Shown here: positions 36,300-45,325 of the stretch, piece by piece
How the letters are laid out: each line of letters begins with the position of its first letter
Numbering within the stretch: position 1 is the first letter of the stretch
Origin: Lycorma delicatula
Taxonomy: Eukaryota > Arthropoda > Insecta > Hemiptera > Fulgoridae
Assembly: GCF_047948215.1 (NCBI RefSeq)
Contig: NC_134465.1
Span: forward strand, 12,190,522-12,254,521
Direction: 5' to 3'
Length of the DNA: 64,000 nucleotides
Translations under genes and position numbers: made by a program
The notes under the pieces: generated by a model
The model's database searches: none
Told to the model about the DNA's origin: nothing
Seen by the model: only the letters and a program-made list of their open reading frames with translations

Positions 36300-36628
36300 C
36301 CGGTTTTCCAGTTACCGCCGGGTCTAGGTGTGTATGTGTTCAGGCAAATGCAATTACCGCTACCAGCTTGCCAGGCCTAAGGTAACTGCAATGTAAGTGT
36401 AAATGTATCGGTAAACATGCAGTCTGGAACAGAATCAGGTCGACCATCCCTGAGATGTATGGTTTATTTGAAACCGGACTACCAAAGAACAACGGTATTC
36501 GCAGTCTAGCATTCAACCCCATATAAAAGCGACTGCTTTTATAAGGACTCAAGCCTTACAACTTTCGACTTCGATAATCAGTTGATTTTGAGATGATGAT
36601 TTTAATCACTAGACTAACCCGGCGGGTA
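36300..36628 (-). mobile_element. tRNA-derived SINE, family B variant
   Basis: The head on the minus strand is ccgccgggttagtctagtga, with the same middle block as family B (accatacatctcagggatgg). The tail differs and contains a ccaggcctaaggtaactgca-like segment, so it is a diverged subfamily or a composite. Confidence 0.65.
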
Positions 36629-36829
36629 TTTCGTACTTTTTACACTGCTAAAAATCCTGGGTTATAAGTTATCAAAGTCTGTTGCAATTCACCGCTTATT
36701 TTGCTGTGACCCGTAAAAAGTAACCTAGGGGAATCAGATCGGGCGATCCTTCAGACCACAAATCCCTCGAACTGATTCGTTCACCAAAGACATTTAGTAA
36801 AAAAGTCATTAATGTGTTAACTGTAGCGC

Positions 36830-37835
36830 CATATTTTGGATGAACTGGCATTTTTCCCGCCACCTCCCCATTCGGTCGCCCTAAAGCATATGACCAAATG
36901 TATGTGCCACAAACGACTACTGAGCCTTAAACAGTTTAGCGACTAATCATCTAATAGCTCATAATCAGCTTACCTAACAGCATGAACGGACTAAGCACGC
37001 TGCCATACACCAACGGCTTACGTGTCCCAACCGCTCACTTGTCACAAAACTAAAATTAAAACCGGGGAGGTGCACCCCTTGTTATTATAATAAAAAGACA
37101 GCAATTTCCTGTCACGCCTAGGTCGCTGCATGCCAGAAAGTACCTGTCCACCATATTAAAGCGCTTGGAGCCCTAACTTAATATATCTAGATTAGCTTCC
37201 CGCAGCAGCAAGGTAGGGTCTTATACCCTTAGATAAACTACCGATGTCGGTTGAACAAGGCGACCGCATCGAGGAACTCCCACACCGTCCGACAATGCGG
37301 CTCTCGCCACACTGACTCGACGTTCGTGAGCGGCCAATTTTCCCCTTGACCTCTAAGTTCCAGGGTGGCCCGGTCTCTGGTCCCCCCAAGAGCAGGGCAG
37401 TCAAACATCATGTGTTCATTTGACACGAACTCCCCGCAGACGCACAGCTCATCAGCCGCCAGGTGGAACTGAAACAGATATTGGTGTAAATTCACATGGT
37501 TGGTGAGCACCTGGGCACCCGTCGCCCTTAAAGACGAACTTGAGGCATACCATCCCCCCAGATCCAGTATAAATTTATACAAGGATCTTCCCTTATTCGT
37601 GGCTTGCCATTCCAGCTCTCATGCATCCATCACGAGGCTCTGCAGCCTCTTCTGCAGTCGGAAGATGGGCAACTGAACGAAATTTAGATCCGGTGCATTG
37701 AGATCACCGTTCCGCTCCGGTACTGGCCCGGCCCTAAACCGCATCCCAAATACCTTGGCCTCCAGACCTCTTCGCAACTTCCACATGGCTGCCCGAAATT
37801 TCACCATTAAATCGAGTGGGCGCCATCTTGTTGAG
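36830..37835 (-). pseudogene. R1/I-type LINE 3' fragment
   Basis: The minus-strand frame at 37238-37807 is interrupted by one TGA (at about 37619-37621). It encodes the C-terminal part of an ORF2-like protein, with ELEWQATNKGRSLYKF, NHVNLHQYLFQFHLA and the Cys-His knuckle CVCGEFVSNEHMMFDCP that ends many R1, I and Jockey-group proteins after the RNase H region. Its 3' UTR-like, GC-richer sequence extends to about 36830. It is unrelated to the RTE copies. The clade assignment is tentative. Confidence 0.6.
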
Positions 37836-38831
37836 GTTTGTTAAAACAGCACAATAACGATCACTGTTGATTGTATTTAAAAAAAAAATTCGACCAAAAT
37901 GTGCGATCTACTCGCACCGACCAAGATTCCAATTTATGGGGGCCGTGAAATTCATGGGGGTTAGTTGACGACCATAGTCGTGTATTTTGTGAATTTATTC
38001 AATCTCCCATATGAAACCACGCTTCATTTGAAAAAAAAAAAAAAAAAAAGGAATGGTGAGGATAACTATGGAATTTTTATCAATAGAACGTTTAAAAAAT
38101 TGACAATATTTTAGTATTTTGGAATGATCTGTAGTTTACAGTTCTGTTCTTACAGATTTATGTGCAGTAGCAAGTCCGATATCTTGTAGGTATGCTAGCT
38201 TACGTATTGACTTGATGGACTTTCGGCCACAGCATCTGAAATATTGATGCAATTATTGATTCCTATAAACGAAGCAACACGAAACGAACCACGTGTAATC
38301 ACAACTCTCCAACTGATGTCTTGGTTTATTACTGAGCGACCTCCAACGAACCCACAGGGCAACTAATCTAACCACGAAAGAACAGTTACACTACATAATT
38401 CTAAAGCATACTCCACAGCGACTTTCTAAACGCTCTGTTTAACTTGTATAACTTAACTTACATAAATGGATAAACATACCATCAAAATAACGTGCAAGGA
38501 GATGCTACAGTTTTAAAAATGAAAATTTGACTCGGCTACAATTTAAGTCTGTATTTAATGTGTAAACATATCAATAATTTTATAAAATGAAAGATATTTA
38601 GGAAAAGGATAGATATTTATTATAGCCTTAAAGTTATGGGTTCGAGTCACTGTCAAGTAATATATTTTGTTTTTACGTTTTAGCCACGTCTCAACTTTAT
38701 TGAAAAAGGAAGATAACGGTAAAGTGACATTAACTGATTATATGAGTTACAGGAGAAAATATTTAAAAAAATAAATAATTTTGGTTTTCAGATAGTAATT
38801 TAAACAAAAGATGGTTGAAGTAAATGAGAAA
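37836..38831. other. Unique DNA left of the palindrome
   Basis: An A run lies at 38032-38049. No gene is seen. It ends at the 6-bp TSD of the large element. Confidence 0.4.
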
Positions 38832-38837
38832 ACCATA
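38832..38837. repeat. Left 6-bp TSD (ACCATA) of palindromic element
   Basis: Identical to 61319-61324, immediately outside the two ends of the palindrome. Confidence 0.85.
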
Positions 38838-38995
38838 AGTAGAGGAGAAATGCCGGTTTAAACGCAATTTCAAGGTCATTCGACGCTGTGAACCCCTGGT
38901 GCGAGGCTAGATGAGGCGAGGTGAGCACCTCGTGCGAGGCTATAACAAGGCGAGGTGAGCACCTCGTGCGAGGCTATAACATTGAGCTACTGACA

Positions 38996-39059
38996 GCTCC
39001 GTGGCGTGAGTGGCAGAGTTTCAGCCTTTCATCCGGAGATCCCGGGTTCTAATCCCGGT
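38996..39059 (+). other. tRNA-like Pol III promoter segment in 306-bp unit
   Basis: gctccgtggcgtgagtggca (A-box-like) is followed about 30 nt later by cccgggttctaatcccgg, a perfect 5-bp T-stem with a 7-nt loop (B box). It is related to SINE family A heads elsewhere in the window. It repeats at 39302-39365 and four times inverted in the right array. It is not a functional tRNA, because the anticodon stem does not form. Confidence 0.7.
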
Positions 39060-39301
39060 AAAATAATAAAACCTTTTAAAATATAAATATACAAATTTAA
39101 TAAAAACTATAACAATTACGTCAACGAACAAGTAGATATAAATCGTTATTATTTTCCTTATGAAAAACGCTAAATAACTGCACAATCATGTTATGTGAAC
39201 CCTGGTGCGAGGCTAGATGAGGCGAGGTGAGCACCTCGTGCGAGGCTATAACAAGGCGAGGTGAGCACCTCGTGCGAGGCTATAACATTGAGCTACTGAC
39301 A

Positions 39302-39365
39302 GCTCCGTGGCGTGAGTGGTAGAGTTTCAGCCTTTCATCCGGAGATCCCGGGTTCTAATCCCGGT
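39302..39365 (+). other. tRNA-like segment, second left unit
   Basis: Same as 38996-39059 with ggtagag instead of ggcagag. Confidence 0.7.
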
Positions 39366-39581
39366 AAAATAATAAAACCTTTTAAAATATAAATATACAA
39401 ATTTAATAAAAACTATAACAATTACGTCAACGAACAAGTAGATATAAATCGTTATTATTTTCCTTATGAAAAACGCTAAATAACTGCACAATCATGTTTA
39501 GACCTGCTTATCTATTGCACACACATCTGCTCAAGTTTTAACAACAATTTTTTCCTTATAAACAGGAAACGCTTATCAACC

Positions 39582-39851
39582 GCTTGTTTCGACATCCTTA
39601 TCACCAATCACATCCGCTCGACTCTGATTAAAACAAAAATTAATCTTTTCTTTATAAAACAGAAAAACAGTCAACCCCGCATCCTACCAACTGGTATAAT
39701 TAGCGAACTTCGAACAGTGCACTACCATTTCAAAAGTGGATTTGATTGCAGACGAAGAGTTTATACTGTACGTTGTTGAATGTGATATATTTGAAAATTT
39801 TGATCCGAATATTGGTGAAGTATATGTTTATATTGAATCAATTCGGAATAT
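39582..39851 (-). other. Leader cassette 1, mirrored (right arm)
   Basis: Mirror of 39693-39962 by the arm offset, with the same TATA-like and donor sequences on the minus strand would lie at 59582-59851. This entry's coordinates cover the left-arm sequence on the opposite strand only and carry no independent feature; use 59582-59851. Confidence 0.05.
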
Positions 39852-39962
39852 ATATGAACGAAAGAAGAAGAAGCATCATAGTAAATAATCAGGTAAGTGT
39901 TTTGATTCTTAATAAGATAAGTTATGTAGAAAGCATTAATGGTGTTCTCACCTAACTTTTAG
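39693..39962 (+). promoter_or_regulatory. Leader cassette 1: TATA-like site, exon, splice donor (left arm)
   Basis: ggtataatta at 39693-39702 precedes a possible initiator (acagtg, about 39714). An exon-like stretch ends in aagaagaagaagcatcat...atcag with donor GTAAGT at 39893. A possible acceptor cctaacttttag ends at 39962, which would leave a 70-bp intron. The stretch from 39828 is repeated at 43828 just upstream of PolB. Confidence 0.45.
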
Positions 39963-40639
39963 TTCAAACACTATTTTAAAAAACTACCTAAGATAAGTCA
40001 GTGTCTTAAGAAATTAGAAATAATAACAGTAAAATCTCTGAAAATATAAATTTAATAAAAAAGTAGAATAATAAATTTTAAAAATTAAAAGAGAACTATT
40101 AACAATGTCCGCTATTATGTTATGTCATATAGATATAATTAAAATTAAATTTTGAAATATATCTGAAAAGTTAAACATATTTATTTAAACAAAATCGAAA
40201 ATGTATGACTAGTTTACGAGCTCAAAATGCCACATCCATATCGTTAATATCGTATCGATTATAATTCGATATATCGTCCTAACCTAAAGTATTCGATATA
40301 TCAGCATAACGTATTTTTAGTCGATGTTAATTTACGCGCGCAATTTTCCACATCTAATACCGTTTATATCGTTTCATCCTAACTTAATTAGTCGGTGTTA
40401 ATATTAAGCATGCAAAGTGATACATCCAGTATAATTAAAATATAAATTATCCATATCTAACATTAATCAAAAAACTAGAAAAAGTATTTTTTCTTATTTG
40501 TTTAAGATATGCTCAATAAGCTGCCATATAATATCGTATTACAACTTTACGTAACTCTTCAAGTTTTTTCGGCTGCAAATAAAAATTATTATAAAAATTA
40601 CATCATGCTTCATGTGGGTAACAAAAAAAATATATGTAA

Positions 40640-41910
40640 GGTACATAAAAACGATGTAAACGAATATAAAATGAACATAAAAGATCATGAAAGAACCATA
40701 ATCAAACGTGAAACATACATAAACGAACATGAACCATACCTGAACAGTATACGAAACGAACATGAAACTTACATGATAAAAACATGAATTCAACATAAAC
40801 GAACATGAAACAACTTAATCAATCATAAAATGAAAATGAAAGAGTTATAATTCAAATATTAAAGATCATAACAGAAACGTAAAAACGTCAAACAAAATGA
40901 AAATGAAAATTATTATAAACAAATATGAAATGAGCATAAAAACAATGTCAACTTTGGACGATTTCTTCATGCTTACATTGGAATTCGTAAGTGTAAATCG
41001 TACTAGTGCCTTTATCTTCTGATAACCAGCATTAGAGTTACTTAATCAGTCAAATTTAACAAGATACATAAAAACGATGTAAACGGATATAAAATGAACA
41101 TAAAAGATCATGAAAGAACCATAATCAAACGTGAAACATACATAAACGAACATGAACCATACCTGAACAGTATACGAAACGAACAAGAAACTTACATGAT
41201 AAAAACATGAATTCAACATAAACGAACATGAAACAACTTAATCAATCATAAAATGAAAATGAAAGAGTTATAATTCGAATATTAAAGATCATAACAGAAA
41301 CGAAAAAACGTCAAACAAAATGAAAATGAAAATTATTATAAACAAATATGAAATGAGCATAAAAACAATGTCAACTTTGGACGATTTCTTCATGCTTACA
41401 TTGGAATTCGTAAGTGTAAATCGTACTAGTGCCTTTATCTTCTGATAACCAGCATTAGAGTTACTTAATCAGTCAAATTTAACAAGATACATAAAAACGA
41501 TGTAAACGAATATAAAATGAACATAAAAGATCATGAAAGAACCATAATCAAACGTGAAACATACATAAACGAACATGAACCATACCTGAACAGTATACGA
41601 AACGAACATGAAAGAAACTTACATGATAAAAACATGAATTCAACATAAACGAACATGAAACAACTTAATCAATCATAAAATGAAAATGAAAGAGTTATAA
41701 TTCGAATATTAAAGATCATAACAGAAACGTAAAAACGTCAAACAAAATGAAAATGAAAATTATTATAAACAAATATGAAATGAGCATAAAAACAATGTCA
41801 ACTTTGGACGATTTCTTCATGCTTACATTGGAATTCGTAAGTGTAAATCGTACTAGTGCCTTTATCTTCTGATAACCAGCATTAGAGTTACTTAATCAGT
41901 CAAATTTAAC
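40640..41910 (+). repeat. 423-bp tandem repeat array (3 copies, left arm)
   Basis: Units start near 40651, 41074 and 41497 (acgatgtaaacg), spaced exactly 423 bp. Within each unit the words aacgaacatgaa and acataaacgaacatgaa recur. A diverged fourth unit lies at 44370-44790. The 92-codon frame at 40509-40787 reads into the first unit and is probably not coding. Confidence 0.9.
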
Positions 41911-42045
41911 TATAACTCAGTTGAGTTTGGTTTGATTTACGACTACATTAAAACTTAAGTAAATGTACAAGACATCTAAATTTAATTATCAAATGGACTT
42001 TACTCGTTTAAATCTGATCCGATTTCAAATGTTATTTGAGTTCCA

Positions 42046-42168
42046 TCATATTAGTGGTCATATGTTGTATACCTGACTGGATACACATAGACGAGGTAAC
42101 GCACAGGCTTTTAATAATCGTTTTTTCCTATTCGAGGTCAAGACGTCGCTATCGATCACGTGATACCA
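42046..42168 (+). repeat. Direct repeat, upstream copy (left arm)
   Basis: atcatattagtggtcatatg...gctatcgatcacgtg is repeated at about 43437-43555. The mirror copies are at 57376-57498 and 55989-56107. Confidence 0.85.
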
Positions 42169-42772
42169 TTTCAATTTTTTTGTAATATCTGAAACAAATT
42201 AAAATAACATATATCGTAACATTGTTTTTTTTTGGTGTGTTTCATTATATATATTATTTATTTTATTTGTTTAAAAGTATTTTTTAATTGTATAAAGTAT
42301 TTTTTTAATTGTATTTATTTTAATTGTTTAAAAGTATTTATTTTTTTTTTAATTTATAAAGTATTTTTTTAAATTTAATTAAATAATTTATTTGATTTGA
42401 TTTGATTGAAAGTTATTTGATAATACCATACTGTTCCATTAGTATTTATTTTTTTAATTAATTAAAGTAAAACTTACCTTGCTAATTAAGATGAAAATGT
42501 AATGATCTCTCTCCGATCGATGTATTCACTTTCAATAACAGATTGCGAATGATGAAATCACACAAATTTTTTCACTTATTTACAATCACAACCGGATTTA
42601 AACGACGCAAGTTATAGGTAAGAAATTAAAATAAATACGATTCGTGGAATTATTTATCGTATCGATAAGAACAAAAAAAAAAAAATAATTGGCTTGTGGT
42701 TTTAATTATTAAAAAAAAAACATTTTCCTTATCGCATCCGCTCTTATTAGAGACGACGTTCCAGTTCGCACG

Positions 42773-42795
42773 TGCGCACTAACGGCTAGTGCGCA
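42773..42795. other. GC-rich stem-loop (left arm)
   Basis: Perfect 9-bp inverted repeat tgcgcacta/tagtgcgca around a 5-nt loop (acggc), in otherwise AT-rich DNA between the 423-bp array and the promoter. The mirror is at 56749-56771. Function is unknown; a replication or regulatory role is conceivable. Confidence 0.7.
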
Positions 42796-42910
42796 TGCGC
42801 CGATTCATATACAAAAACGGCCCGAAAGAGAGAAGAGAGAAAATAAAGAGGGAAGGGGCAGGATAGGCATTCGTGTATCGGAGACTGCAACAATGGTATA
42901 GAAACGGTGG

Positions 42911-42913
<3 letters not shown>

Positions 42914-42964
<51 letters not shown>
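42914..42964. repeat. (GT)n microsatellite (left arm)
   Basis: About 50 bp. The mirror (CA)n at 56580-56630 has the same length. Confidence 0.95.
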
Positions 42965-42966
<2 letters not shown>

Positions 42967-42984
42967 TAATATTACTGTACCATA

Positions 42985-43430
42985 GCAAATACGATTCTTG
43001 GAATTATTTTTCGTGACGATAAGAATAATTTATGACTTTGATAAAAAAAATAATTGGCTCAATTCGCGGAATTAATTATAATGACGATAACAATAAAAAA
43101 TTATTTATAGCGTTGATAAGAAATAATTGGCTCGACCGGATGTGATTAGTAGATAAGAACTTAAAATAAAAATAATTTATGGCTTTGATAAGAAAAATAA
43201 TTGACTCAACCAGATGTTGTTAAGCAATTAAAATAAATATTGATAATAATAATTTATGGCTTTGATAAAAAAAAAAAAATAATTGGTTCAATTCGTGGAA
43301 TTAATTATCGTGACGATAACAATAAAAAATTATTTATAGCGTTGATAAGAAATAATTGGCTCGACCGGATGTGATTAGTAGATAAGAACTTAAAATAAAA
43401 ATAATTTATGGCTTTATAAATTATATTAGG
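42985..43430 (+). repeat. Imperfect ~230-bp direct repeats (left arm)
   Basis: Blocks such as gcgttgataagaaataattg, gctcgaccggatgtgattag and aataatttatggctttgata occur twice or more in AT-rich DNA. The mirror is at about 56114-56559. Confidence 0.75.
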
Positions 43431-43510
43431 TATACATCATATTAGTGGTCATATGTTGTATACCTGACTGGATACACATAGACGAGGTAACGCGCAGGCT
43501 TTTAATAATC

Positions 43511-43740
43511 GTTTTTTTTCCTGTTCGAGGTCAAGACGTCGCTATCGATCACGTGGCTTGGGTGTGGTACTTTGTGCGCGTATGATAATTTCCATGTTTC
43601 TTTTGGTCGAGATGACGTAATGGTTTTTTCCTGTTCAAACATGTTTGAGCTCACGCGGCTTGGGTGTGGTACTTTGTGCGCGTGTAATAACTGTCATGTT
43701 TTCTATTGGTCGAGATGACGGCATTGTGTGAGTGGTGGGA
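43511..43740 (+). promoter_or_regulatory. Duplicated ~102-bp block upstream of PolB promoter
   Basis: cacgYggcttgggtgtggta followed by ctttgtgcgcgt occurs at 43550 and 43652. Each is followed by tggtcgagatgacg. The tandem position just before the TATA box suggests upstream activating sites (inference). The mirror is at 55804-56033. Confidence 0.5.
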
Positions 43741-43747
43741 AGAAGAG

Positions 43748-43757
43748 GTATATAATG
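43748..43757 (+). promoter_or_regulatory. TATA box of PolB (left arm)
   Basis: gtatataatg lies about 30 nt before an initiator-like tcattc (A at 43783). This is a typical Pol II core promoter geometry. Confidence 0.65.
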
Positions 43758-43782
43758 CGTTATTATAAATACTGTTTAACTC

Positions 43783-43891
43783 ATTCACTTCTTGTAACTC
43801 GCTGTGTTCGCTTGTATCTCATGTTTATATTGATTCAATACGGAATATATATTTGAACCAAAGAAGAAGAAGCATCATATTAAATAACAAG
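43783..43891 (+). other. PolB leader exon with splice donor (left arm)
   Basis: Predicted non-coding first exon. It ends in aataacaag with donor GTAAGTG at 43892. The likely partner is the acceptor ttttttgttgcag ending at 45321, four nt before the PolB ATG. An alternative small intron to 43970 is possible. Confidence 0.5.
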
Positions 43892-45325
43892 GTAAGTGTT
43901 TTGATTCTTAATAAGATATGTTTATGTAGAAAGCCTCTAAGCATTAATGGTGTTCTCACCTAACTTTTAGTACAAACACTAATTAAAACCTTCCTAAGAT
44001 AAGTCAGTATCTTAGAAATTAGAAATATTAACAGTAAAATCTCTTAAAATATAAATTTAAAAAATTAAAAGAGAACTATTAAAAATGTCCTCTTTTATGT
44101 TATGTCACATAGATATAATTAAAATTAAATTTTGATGTATATCTGAAAAATTAAACATTTATTTAATTAAACAAAATCGAAAATGTTGTTTCCATTATAG
44201 AAACATCTAATTAAAAAAGTAAATATAATTACATTGTCTATGCATATAATCTTCGCTCATATTATATAACGAATCATGTTTTTTTAAATTGCAAATTTTA
44301 TTGTAATCTGTACAACGTAAGTTATAGACTACTCATGCTTCATGTGGCTAACAAAAAAAAATATGTAAGGTACATAAAAACGATGGATATAAACGAATAT
44401 AAAATGAACATAAAAGATCATGAAAGGATCATAATCGAACGTGATACACGCATAAACGAACATGAACCATACCTGAACAGTATACGAAACGAACATAAAA
44501 GTTCATGAAACTAACATGATAAAAACATGAATTCAACATAAACGAACATGAAATAACTTAAACAATCATAAAATGAAAATGAAAGTCATAATTCGAATAT
44601 TAAAGATCATAACATAAACGTAAAAGCATCCTAAATTATTATAAACAAATATGAAATGTGCATAAAAACAATGATAACTTTGGTCGATTTCTTCATGCTT
44701 ACATTGGAATTCGTAAGCGTAAATCGTACTAGCGCCTTTATCTTCTGATAACCAGCATTAGAGTTACTTAAACAGTCAAATTTATCTGTAACTCACACGA
44801 GTTTGGTTTAATTTACGACTAAGTTAAAACTTAAGTATACAAGACAACTAAATTAAATTATCAACTGAACTTTACTCGTTTGATTAACTCTTATCCGATT
44901 TCAATTGTTATCGATTCATTCTTACGAATCGATACTGTGTACACACATCCGGTTGAAAATTAAAACTCAAGTAGCTGCTCCCTTTAAAGTCCGCCAACTA
45001 GGTACTTAAGCTGTCTCCTCTAGGCGATTTCTTCAGTCCTGCATTGGATTTCGTGAGAGTAAGTTGTACTAGTGCTTATATTCGGATAACCAGCCTTAGA
45101 TTTACTTAAACAGTCAAATTGTAAGTTATCCGAGTTTGGTTTGATCTACGCCTACAACATCATAATTGTTAGCTTAATACAGCAATTAGACCGACTACGA
45201 TAAACTTAATGTAAGTATATAAGACTACATAAATATTATTCGCATTATTAATTCTCACCCGATATATAGGCTCATATTCGACCACAATCTAATTCGTGAT
45301 TGTTACTGTTTTTTGTTGCAGGAAC

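Larger units (their letters stand above)
38887..39498 (+). repeat. Left terminal 306-bp tandem repeats (2 copies)
   Basis: Two near-identical 306-bp units. Each has a GC-rich half with two copies of a 34-bp subrepeat (aaggcgaggtgagcacctcg...) holding the hairpin cgaggtgagcacctcg. A tRNA-like segment and an AT-rich half follow. Confidence 0.95.

Noticed and set aside
38996..39059. True tRNA gene
   Set aside because: Only the A and B boxes and T-stem are convincing. No anticodon stem or acceptor pairing.
39582..39851. Minus-strand leader cassette entry at 39582-39851
   Set aside because: Coordinate slip while mirroring. The real right-arm cassette is 59582-59851. The listed low-confidence entry should be ignored.
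39746..39955. 69-codon frame over leader cassette 1 (mirror 59589-59798)
   Set aside because: It crosses a strong splice donor and begins with TTG. More likely leader RNA than protein.
40509..40787. 92-codon frame (and mirror 58757-59035)
   Set aside because: It runs into the 423-bp tandem repeat and its composition follows the repeat words. No domain.
45296..45325. PolB start at GTG 45296
   Set aside because: The ten codons are the polypyrimidine tract and acceptor of an intron. GTG is not a usual eukaryotic start, and the ATG follows at 45326.
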